Shown here piece by piece: positions 6,697-12,374 of a stretch of DNA of 12,498 bases. Both the position numbers and the translations under genes were made by a program. Source of the DNA: Planctomycetota bacterium. Its GTDB lineage: Bacteria; Planctomycetota; UBA1135; UBA2386. Location of the stretch: contig JAGQQZ010000627.1 in assembly GCA_020425915.1 (NCBI GenBank), positions 1 to 12,498 on the forward strand. The letters are read 5' to 3'. Position 1 is the stretch's first letter. The number at the start of each line of letters is the position of its first letter. Under the pieces are notes generated by a model, which ran no database searches, had not been told where the DNA came from, and was given only the letters and a program-made list of their open reading frames with translations.

Positions 6697-7214
6697 CCGA
6701 GGATCCCGGCGAGGATCGCATCGGGCTCGACCATGCGACCGATCGCGTCGTAGCCCTCGGCCAGGTGTCCCTCGACCGGGCCGAGAATCTCGAACCCGAG
6801 TCGACGCAGCGTGGCGACGTTGCGCTGCACGGCCTCGTCGCGCCACATCGCGTCGTTCATCGCCGGACAGACGATCCGCCGGCACTTCGCAGCGACGGCC
6901 GCGAGGCAGACCGCGTCGCTGCAGGCGCCGGCGGCGAGCCGCGCCAGGAGCCCGGCCGTGCACGGCGCGATGACCAAGCAATCGGCGCGCGCGGTCGCCT
7001 CGATGTGAGGCACCGATCCGTCGGGATCGACCTGCGTGGAGCGCAGCACGACCGGGGCTCCCGTGAGCCCCTCGAACGTGCGCGCGCCGACGAACTCGAG
7101 CGCGCCCGGCGTCATCGCGACGCGGACTTCGACGCCGCGCTGCACGAGCTGACTCGCGAGCGCAGCCGCCTTGAACGCGGCGATTCCGCCGCCGACTCCG
7201 AGCAGGACGCGCAT
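6693..7214 (-). CDS. coaC: Stand-alone phosphopantothenoylcysteine decarboxylase (CoaC flavoprotein)
   Basis: The protein has 173 residues and corresponds to the N-terminal half of CoaBC/Dfp. It uses FMN to decarboxylate 4'-phosphopantothenoylcysteine in CoA synthesis. Visible are MRVLLGVGGGIAAFKAAALA (FMN-binding start), HIEATARADCLVIAPCTAG (His equivalent to the catalytic His75 of E. coli Dfp), LLARLAAGACSD, and CPAMNDAMW (the PxMN signature, Asn conserved). The late motif, usually 'G.LACG..G.GRM', reads GHLAEGYDAIGRM, so the flap cysteine is replaced by Glu. There is no CoaB synthetase domain after it; the frame ends and prmA begins. The start is ATG 7214, overlapping the gmk stop as TGATG; a GTG one codon earlier would give a GTGA overlap. 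The pairing yicC-gmk-coa(B)C is a known conserved order. Confidence 0.87.
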   Translation of the reverse strand: MRVLLGVGGGIAAFKAAALASQLVQRGVEVRVAMTPGALEFVGARTFEGLTGAPVVLRSTQVDPDGSVPHIEATARADCLVIAPCTAGLLARLAAGACSDAVCLAAVAAKCRRIVCPAMNDAMWRDEAVQRNVATLRRLGFEILGPVEGHLAEGYDAIGRMVEPDAILAGILG

Positions 7215-7774
7215 CACAGACCGACGAGTTCCTCGACCTCCCGGATCGCGCGATCGAGGTCGTCGTTGACGACGACGTGGTCGTACCGGGACTGCGCGTC
7301 GAGTTCGCGCGCCGCGATCTCGATCCGACGGTCGATCTCCGCTGCGTCGTCCGTGCCGCGCGCCACGAGCCGTCGACGAACTTCGTCCAAGCTGGGCGGC
7401 GCGACGAAGATGTACGTCGCCTCGAGCCCGGAGTCGCGCAGCTGCTTGGTCCCCTGGACCTCGATCTCCAGGACGTAGACGCGCCCCTCGGCCAGCGCTC
7501 GCTCCATCGGAGCCCGCAGCGTGCCGTAGTAGTTGCCGCTGTACTCGGCGTGTTCGATGAACTCGCCGGCCTCCACCCGCCGCTCGAACTCCTCGCGATC
7601 GAGGAAGTGATAGTCGACGCCGTCCACCTCGTGTTCACGCGGCGCACGAGTCGTGGCCGACACGGAGAACTCCACCCGCGGGTGCTTCTTCAACTCACGG
7701 CACACCGAGGTCTTGCCGGCCCCGGACGGACCGGACATGACGACGACGCGTCCGAGCGGTTTCGAGTCACTCAA
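7214..7774 (-). CDS. gmk: Guanylate kinase
   Basis: The protein has 186 residues, a little shorter than E. coli Gmk (207). It phosphorylates GMP to GDP with ATP in the cytosol. The P-loop is SGPSGAGKTS (14-23). GMP-binding elements are VSATTRAPREHEVDGVDYHF (38-57) and EYSGNYYGT (77-85), followed by VLEIEVQG (101-108). The lid Arg cluster (RRRLVARG) and the closing YDHVVVNDDL (164-173) are present. The start is TTG 7774, which overlaps the yicC stop by eight bases (TTGAGTGA). The N-terminal strand GRVVVMSGPSG requires a start at or before this point, and no ATG or GTG would keep it. A weak AG-rich element lies about ten bases upstream. It is the fifth gene of the operon. Confidence 0.95.
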   Translation of the reverse strand: MSDSKPLGRVVVMSGPSGAGKTSVCRELKKHPRVEFSVSATTRAPREHEVDGVDYHFLDREEFERRVEAGEFIEHAEYSGNYYGTLRAPMERALAEGRVYVLEIEVQGTKQLRDSGLEATYIFVAPPSLDEVRRRLVARGTDDAAEIDRRIEIAARELDAQSRYDHVVVNDDLDRAIREVEELVGL

Positions 7775-8663
7775 GGTTCGCAGCCTGCTCTTTCAGTTTG
7801 TCGATCGCGGACTTCATCGCGACGACTCGGTGTGCGACGTCCACGTCCGGTGACTTGCTGCCGAGCGTGTTGACCTCGCGAAGCATCTCCTGCAGCAGGA
7901 ACTCGACGTCGCGGCCCACCGGCCCCGACCCGCGCAGCTCTTCGTGCAGGCGAACCGCGTGCGCGTCGAGCCGCTGCAACTCCTCCGCGATGTCGACCCG
8001 ATCGGCGAACAGCGCGACTTCCCGAATCACCTGTTCGGGCTCGAGCCTCGTGTCGTGCTGGGCGAGGAACTCGTTGACTCGCTCGAGGATGGCAGCCCGG
8101 TGCTGGGCGACGAGTTCGGGCGCTCGGGCGCGCACGCGTTCGAGTTCCTGCAGCATCCCGTCGAGCACGGCGAGCATGGCGACCACGGTCTGCTCCCCTT
8201 CCGCGACCCGTCGGGCGACCAGACGATCGAGCGCGTCTTCGACGAGCTGCGCGAGCTGGCGCCCTGGCTCCCACGATGCGCGGGTGCGATCCGAGTTCGA
8301 CGAGACCAGCACACCGGGGACCGCGAGCACGTCGTGCAGCGTCGGGGCCGCGAGTTCGTTTTCGCGCGCGAGTTTCCGCAGCCGCGCCGCAGCCGCAGCG
8401 AAGGCGCGGTCGTCGACCGCCGCGTTCTCGTTCGGGGCCGACTCGACGACCGCGAGGGTCGCGACGACCGAACCGCGCACGAGGCGCCGGCGAACGGCTT
8501 GCTCGACGTGTCCTTCGACGCCGGCGCACTCCGGGGAGGTTCGGAATCGCAGCGACAGATTCCGCCCGTTCACCGACCGAAACTCGACCGTGACGCGCCC
8601 GAGCTCACAGGATCCGGTCGCGGCTCCGGACCCAGTCATGCTATGGACGGCGCGCTCGCCCAT
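7767..8663 (-). CDS. yicC: YicC family endoribonuclease
   Basis: The protein has 298 residues, the typical length for the family. YicC proteins are RNA-degrading endonucleases; in E. coli, YicC has been linked to turnover of the small RNA RyhB. The N-terminal domain shows HSMTGSGAA (7-15) and VEFRSVNGRNLSLRFR (26-41). The C-terminal DUF1732 part contains RVDIAEELQRLDAHAVRLHE, LLQEMLREVNTLGSKS and HRVVAMKSAIDKLKEQAANL, matching the conserved 'EE..Rl.sH', 'qEm.RE.NTigSK' and 'v...K..iekiREQ.qN.E' motifs. ATG 8663 is used because the alternative at 8639 would begin inside the conserved SMTG motif. It lies nine bases after secG and overlaps the start of gmk. Its partnership with gmk is conserved in many bacteria. 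Confidence 0.92.
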   Translation of the reverse strand: MGERAVHSMTGSGAATGSCELGRVTVEFRSVNGRNLSLRFRTSPECAGVEGHVEQAVRRRLVRGSVVATLAVVESAPNENAAVDDRAFAAAAARLRKLARENELAAPTLHDVLAVPGVLVSSNSDRTRASWEPGRQLAQLVEDALDRLVARRVAEGEQTVVAMLAVLDGMLQELERVRARAPELVAQHRAAILERVNEFLAQHDTRLEPEQVIREVALFADRVDIAEELQRLDAHAVRLHEELRGSGPVGRDVEFLLQEMLREVNTLGSKSPDVDVAHRVVAMKSAIDKLKEQAANLE

Positions 8664-8672
8664 CGGGCCGGA

Positions 8673-8903
8673 CTAGCGGTGCCAGAAGTTGTGCAGCAGG
8701 ATCGCGCTGCCGAGGAAGATCGCGGCGAGCGTGAACGTGAACTTGTTGATCCCGCCGCTCTTGACGCCGAACGTCTCGGCACCGACGCCGCCGAACGCCT
8801 CGGCGAGTCCACCGCCCTTGCTCTCCTGCAGCAGGATCACGACGCTCATCAACAGAGCGGAGCCGAACAACAGGATCCAGAGAATCAGCTTGACGACGAA
8901 CAT
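8673..8903 (-). CDS. secG: SecG subunit of the SecYEG protein translocase
   Basis: The protein has 76 residues and two predicted membrane helices, at about residues 3-25 (VVKLILWILLFGSALLMSVV) and 55-71. Between them is the SecG signature LLQESKGGGLAEAFGGVGAE followed by TFGVKSG. SecG assists SecA-driven translocation at the inner membrane. The C-terminus stops right after the second helix (LLHNFWHR), without the Gly/Ser or Pro-rich tail some SecG proteins carry. Only five bases separate it from the tpiA stop and nine from yicC. The tpiA-secG order is widespread. No clear Shine-Dalgarno is seen, so translational coupling to tpiA is likely. Confidence 0.93.
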   Translation of the reverse strand: MFVVKLILWILLFGSALLMSVVILLQESKGGGLAEAFGGVGAETFGVKSGGINKFTFTLAAIFLGSAILLHNFWHR

Positions 8904-8908
8904 GGAGC

Positions 8909-9673
8909 TTACTGGTCGAATTCGATGATCGGGATGAACGTGTCGGCCTTGAGACTCGCGCCGCCGACCAGCGCGCCGTCCACGTCTTCGATCTGCATGA
9001 GGCCGCGGATGTTATCGGGCATGACGCTCCCACCGTACAGGATTCGCGCCATTTGCGCGGCCTCCCCGCCCATTCGGTTGTGGATCCACTTGCGGATGAA
9101 CGCGTGGACCTCCGCGGCCTGCTCGGGCGTGGCCACCTCGCCGGTGCCGATCGCCCAGACCGGCTCGTAGGCCACCGTCACCCGCAACATCTCGTCGGGC
9201 TTGACGTCGGTCAAACCGGCGTCGAGCTGCCGACGCAGCACGCGATCGGTGCGATTCGACTGGCGCTCCTCGAGCTTCTCGCCGACGCAGAGCACCGGCA
9301 ACAGAGCCTCCTCGAGCGCCTTGCGGACCTTCCGGCCGGTCCAATCGTTGGGCTCGCGGAAGATGTGACGACGCTCGCTGTGGCCGATCAGGACGCGGTC
9401 CGCACCGACCTCACGCAGCATTCGCGCGCTGATCTCCCCGGTGAAGGCGCCGTCGTCCTCGAAGTGGAAGTTCTGCGCACCGATTCCGAGGGGCGAGCCC
9501 TGGGCGACCGCGGAGACGTCGGCGAGGTAGACCGATGGCGCGAAGATCGCGACTTCCCGATCGCTCCCGTCACCGAGACGCCCCTTGATCGTCTTGATCA
9601 GGTCGAGCGCTCGGGAGCGATCCAGGTTCATCTTCCAGTTGCCCGCGATGTAGGGCTTGCGGACGAATGTCAT
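8909..9673 (-). CDS. tpiA: Triosephosphate isomerase
   Basis: The protein has 254 residues, standard for the family. It interconverts dihydroxyacetone phosphate and glyceraldehyde 3-phosphate in glycolysis and gluconeogenesis. Catalytic features are all present: AGNWKMN (10-16; Asn12 and Lys14), LIGHSERR (95-102; catalytic His98), AYEPVWAIGTG (168-178; catalytic Glu170 and the phosphate loop), ILYGGSV (211-217) and GALVGGASL (233-241). GAQNFHFEDDGAFTGEIS (65-82) is the usual dimer-loop region. The start is ATG 9673, which overlaps the DAHP synthase stop as ATGA; the frame is open further upstream, but only as shadow. It is the second gene of the operon, directly before secG. Confidence 0.96.
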   Translation of the reverse strand: MTFVRKPYIAGNWKMNLDRSRALDLIKTIKGRLGDGSDREVAIFAPSVYLADVSAVAQGSPLGIGAQNFHFEDDGAFTGEISARMLREVGADRVLIGHSERRHIFREPNDWTGRKVRKALEEALLPVLCVGEKLEERQSNRTDRVLRRQLDAGLTDVKPDEMLRVTVAYEPVWAIGTGEVATPEQAAEVHAFIRKWIHNRMGGEAAQMARILYGGSVMPDNIRGLMQIEDVDGALVGGASLKADTFIPIIEFDQ

Positions 9674-10443
9674 GTCGATGCTCCGGCTTCCGGTGTGGAA
9701 GTCGCCGTGTTGAGGGTTCGCGCGATTCGCCGCCCGGCCAGCGGCAGCCACCGCTCCAGGTCTTCCACGAGATCGCCGAACTCGGTCAAACGCAACGCTT
9801 GTTCGCGATCACTCAACGCGGATTCCGGGTCGGGGTGCACCTCGACGAGGATGCCGTCGGCCCCGGCGGCGACCGCGGCCCGAGCCATGACCGGCACGAG
9901 GTCGGCTCGTCCGGTGCCGTGGCTCGGATCGACCACGACCGGTGCATCGGTCCGTGACTGGAGGATCGGCACGGCGGCGAGGTCGAGCAGATTGCGGGTC
10001 GAGGGGTCGAATCCCCGCACGCCCCGCTCGCAGAGGATCACCCGGTCGTTGCCTTCGGCGAGGATGTAGTCCGCCGCCAGGAGGAACTCGTCGATCGTCG
10101 CGGCGGCACCACGCTTCAGCAGCACGGGATGGCCGCTCCGCCCGACCTCGCGCAGCAGCGGGAAGTTCTGCATGCTGCGCGAACCGACCTGGAGCATCGC
10201 AGCGTGCTCCGCGACGAGCTCGACATCCCGCGGATCGAGGACCTCGGTGACGACCGGCAATCCGGTCTCGCGCGATGCCTCACGGAGCAACTCGAGGCCC
10301 TCACGGCCGAGACCCTGGAACGAGCGCGGTGAGGTCCGCGGCTTGAACGCGCCGCCGCGCAGCATCGACGCGCCGGCCGCGGCCACGCCGCGAGCCGCGG
10401 CCAGGATCTGCTGGCGCGATTCGACCGCGCAGGGACCGGCCAT
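9670..10443 (-). CDS. aroF: 3-deoxy-7-phosphoheptulonate (DAHP) synthase, short type I-beta; true start probably upstream
   Basis: This is the first enzyme of the shikimate pathway, condensing PEP with erythrose 4-phosphate. From ATG 10443 it reads 257 residues: MAGPCAVES (1-9), LRGGAFKPRTSPRSFQGLG (28-46), VTEVLD (65-70), LQVGSRSMQNFPLL (84-97), VLLKRG (107-112), VILCERGVRGF (135-145), VVDPSHGTGR (170-179) and LVEVHPDPESALSD (199-212). Metal ligands Cys5, His175, Glu201 and Asp212 are all present. There is no ACT or ferredoxin-like regulatory domain, as in the unregulated short enzymes of archaea such as Pyrococcus. The ATG falls inside the first barrel strand (FLVMAGPC), and family-like coding continues upstream in frame with no ATG, GTG or TTG before the stop at 10600-10602. 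The real start is probably near 10518 or 10500. It is the first gene of the operon. Confidence 0.93.
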   Translation of the reverse strand: MAGPCAVESRQQILAAARGVAAAGASMLRGGAFKPRTSPRSFQGLGREGLELLREASRETGLPVVTEVLDPRDVELVAEHAAMLQVGSRSMQNFPLLREVGRSGHPVLLKRGAAATIDEFLLAADYILAEGNDRVILCERGVRGFDPSTRNLLDLAAVPILQSRTDAPVVVDPSHGTGRADLVPVMARAAVAAGADGILVEVHPDPESALSDREQALRLTEFGDLVEDLERWLPLAGRRIARTLNTATSTPEAGAST

Positions 10444-10548
10444 GACGAGGAAGTCGTCGGCGGCCAGGCGCAGTGACGGGAGGATCTCGAGGGGCTTCAG
10501 GGCGCGTGCTGGCGGGATGGACTGCCTGCCTGGGGCAGAGGACTCGGG

Positions 10549-10577
10549 AGCGTAGGACCGCCCCGAGCGGGGGTCAA
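10549..10577 (-). promoter_or_regulatory. Probable sigma70-type promoter of the aroF-prmA operon
   Basis: On the minus strand, TTGACC (10577-10572) and TACGCT (10554-10549) are separated by exactly 17 bases. The -35 matches five of six consensus bases; the -10 keeps TA....T. Transcription would begin near 10542, which bounds the DAHP synthase start between about 10540 and 10443. The -35 abuts the terminator of the upstream hydrolase gene. Confidence 0.5.
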
Positions 10578-10614
10578 CGAAACGACGCGGTCCGCTCTTT
10601 CAGCGAGGACCGCG
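10576..10614 (-). terminator. Probable intrinsic terminator of the GH5-like gene
   Basis: On the minus strand, CGCGGTCC (10614-10607) pairs perfectly with GGACCGCG (10593-10586). An inner GCT/AGC extension, a two-base bulge and a GAAAG loop complete the hairpin. The stem is followed by TCGTTTCGTT (10585-10576), half of it T. It lies about 60 nt after the hydrolase stop and just before the operon promoter. Confidence 0.55.
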
Positions 10615-10645
10615 CGATTCGGATCCGGACCTGGGGCGACCTCTC

Positions 10646-10661
10646 CAGGCCCGCGGGCCTG
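10646..10661. repeat. Perfect 16-bp palindrome after the GH5-like gene
   Basis: CAGGCCCGCGGGCCTG is fully self-complementary and begins 16 bases past the hydrolase stop codon. There is no loop in the perfect form and no T-run behind it. It could stabilise the mRNA 3' end or be a protein-binding site; its function is not evident. Confidence 0.4.
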
Positions 10662-10676
10662 CGAGGATTGCCGCGA

Positions 10677-11966
10677 TCACCAGAGGATGACGGAGATCGC
10701 GTCCGGCAACGCCCCGGTCGACAGCAGGAAGAAGATCGGGTCGGTGAACGACGTCGGGCTCGGCACGGCCGACGGGATCAGCATCCCGTCGAGTCGGATG
10801 TAGTTCGCGCTGGCCGGCGGCGACTCGAACACGAGGTTGGTCGAGAGCACGCCCCAGACCTGACCGCCGAGCCCGTTCGTCTTCAGGTCGTTGATCATCG
10901 ACGAGAGGTTGCCGAGGTGCCCCGGGATGTTGCGGTCGTAGAACTCGGAGCACACGACCGGCATGTTGAGCTGCTGGCCGACGAGCGCATTCGCCTGGGC
11001 GATCGACGAGAACACCGCGAGCGGCTCGTAGCAGTGGAACGACAGGTACGTCTGCTTGATGTTCCGCGCGGACAGCTGCTGGTGGAACTGCAGCGTCGAG
11101 CCGTTGTCCGCGAACCCGACCGTGAACTCCGGGACCGGCGCGCGGAACACGTTGTGCTGCGCGACCAGCCGCTGGTAGGTCATCTCGATGAAGTCGAGAT
11201 GGGTGTTGATGTTCGGGAAGCAGCAGTCCGGCTCGTTGAACAAATCGTACGAGGCGTACACTGCGCGTCCGTCGGGATCGTTCGCGAAGAAGTTGCCGAT
11301 GTCGTCGACATACGCCTCACACTTGGCCTTCAGGTTGTTCGGCCAGAGGTTCATGTCGCCGTTGTACGGCGCTTCGAACAGTCCGTTGCCCGGCTCGTCG
11401 TGCAGCACCATCTGCCACGGCTCGCCCATCGACACGATGGTCTGCAGCGGCGGGTTGTTCGGGTCGAGCGTGTAGGCCGCGGCGGTCTGCTGGAGCGCAA
11501 CGTGCAACGTCGCGTCGTACGCCGGGAAGCCCGGATCGACCGCGAGCCAGGTCGGGATGAACACGTTCGAAGTCGTGTTCCACATGACGTAGGTGATGTG
11601 GATCCGCCAGCGCTGGCACAGCTTGGCGAACTGCTTGAGGTTCGCCATGTATTCGTTGGAGTCGACGAGCCAACCGTAGAACGACGGGAAGACGCGGATC
11701 ACGTTGACCCCCATCTTCGACAGCATCGAGATCTCGGCGCTCGTCTGGTTGAGGTTGAACGCGCCGCGGAACGAGACGTTGTCGGCGTTGAGCAGGGCGA
11801 GCGCGTTGCTCATGCCGAGCGCCGTGCTCGGGAAGTAGTTCGAGCCCTGGTACTGATCCGGCGTCGGCCGCAGCTGAGCGCTCAGCGAGGTCGCGAACAT
11901 GCAGATCGCGAACGCAAACGCGCCGAGCGAGCGACGGAACGATGACGAAGTGTGTCGATGAATCAC
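10677..11966 (-). CDS. Secreted GH5-like (clan GH-A) glycoside hydrolase, GTG start
   Basis: The protein has 429 residues from GTG 11966. The N-terminus is a textbook signal peptide: basic MIHRHTSSSFRR, hydrophobic LGAFAFAICMFATSL, and a likely cut after SLSA before QLRPTP. A TIM barrel follows: VNVIRVFPSFYGWL (87-100), HITYVMWN (123-130), YDLFNEPD (240-247), with Glu245 of the NEP motif as likely acid/base; LSFHCYEP (308-315), VVCSEFYDRN (337-346), with Glu341 as likely nucleophile; and QVWGV (369-373). This two-glutamate layout is that of clan GH-A, closest to cellulase/mannanase-like GH5. The substrate cannot be told. A DEPGNG loop (190-195) and an adjacent Cys pair (248-249) are unusual. 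No carbohydrate-binding module, dockerin or sorting signal is seen. The frame is open to 12410, but ATG 12038 and earlier add Arg-rich non-coding sequence before the signal peptide. Confidence 0.8.
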   Translation of the reverse strand: MIHRHTSSSFRRSLGAFAFAICMFATSLSAQLRPTPDQYQGSNYFPSTALGMSNALALLNADNVSFRGAFNLNQTSAEISMLSKMGVNVIRVFPSFYGWLVDSNEYMANLKQFAKLCQRWRIHITYVMWNTTSNVFIPTWLAVDPGFPAYDATLHVALQQTAAAYTLDPNNPPLQTIVSMGEPWQMVLHDEPGNGLFEAPYNGDMNLWPNNLKAKCEAYVDDIGNFFANDPDGRAVYASYDLFNEPDCCFPNINTHLDFIEMTYQRLVAQHNVFRAPVPEFTVGFADNGSTLQFHQQLSARNIKQTYLSFHCYEPLAVFSSIAQANALVGQQLNMPVVCSEFYDRNIPGHLGNLSSMINDLKTNGLGGQVWGVLSTNLVFESPPASANYIRLDGMLIPSAVPSPTSFTDPIFFLLSTGALPDAISVILW

Positions 11967-12061
11967 GGCTGGATCCCGCAAGGCCTGGGGCGGCGAATTG
12001 GTGAGTCGCCCGCATCCGCGCGCGGCGCGCCGGATCATGACGGAAAGGGGACTCGTAAAGG

Positions 12062-12091
12062 ATGCTATCTCGCGTTTCGTCGAAGGGTCAA
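12062..12091 (-). promoter_or_regulatory. Probable sigma70-type promoter of the GH5-like gene
   Basis: On the minus strand, TTGACC (12091-12086) is followed after 18 bases by TAGCAT (12067-12062). Matches to consensus are five of six and four of six. Transcription would start near 12055, giving a leader of about 90 nt before GTG 11966. An inverted repeat overlaps the -35 element. Confidence 0.45.
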
Positions 12092-12099
12092 GGTGACCC
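12085..12099. promoter_or_regulatory. Palindromic operator-like site over the GH5-like promoter
   Basis: GGGTCA-AGG-TGACCC is a perfect 6-bp inverted repeat with a three-base spacer. It covers all of the predicted -35 hexamer of the hydrolase promoter. A dimeric repressor bound here would block the promoter. No cognate regulator is identified in the window. Confidence 0.35.
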
Positions 12100-12374
12100 A
12101 CCCGGTGGACCGGGCGCCGGGGTGTGTCCGACCACACCACCGCTGGCATCGACGCGTCGCGATCTCGACGCGTGCGCTGGCCCAGCCTCGATTCGAGACG
12201 ATTTACCGACCGGCGCATGGCGCCGCCGCGTGAATCCGTGGCCGCCCCTTCGAATCCGACGTGCCGTCGTCGTCGCGCACACGGCCGCAGGACGCCGATC
12301 CACGCCGTCTGGTACGCGCCGTCGCGGCGCCGGTCGGAACTCGCCGCTTGCTTCGTCACGCAACCCTCGCTAGC

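Larger units (their letters stand above)
11967..12370. other. Divergent intergenic region, no gene seen
   Basis: About 400 nt lie between the hydrolase start and the riboswitch. Reading frames across it are open in several directions but are Arg/Pro-rich and lack domain features, as expected by chance in GC-rich DNA. It contains the hydrolase promoter with an overlapping palindrome (12062-12099), a perfect hairpin GGTGTG / CACACC with a six-base loop (12121-12138), and two copies of CGACGCGT at 12150 and 12166. The promoter for the riboswitch transcript should also lie here; I could not place it with confidence. Confidence 0.5.

Noticed and set aside
6697..7647. N-terminal extension of the prmA reading frame
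   Set aside because: It runs out of frame through coaC and gmk on the same strand. The PrmA-like part starts at MNRPSC, whose ATG overlaps the coaC stop as ATGA.
10003..10016. tRNA T-arm-like string GGGGTCGAATCCCC
   Set aside because: It lies inside the conserved DAHP synthase coding segment RGVRGFDPSTR, and no acceptor stem, D-arm or anticodon arm fits around it.
10473..11945. Long plus-strand open frame (490 codons) opposite the hydrolase and DAHP synthase start
   Set aside because: It is antisense to the clear GH5-like gene; its product is Arg/Glu/Val-rich with no domain pattern, the mirror effect of GC-rich codon usage.
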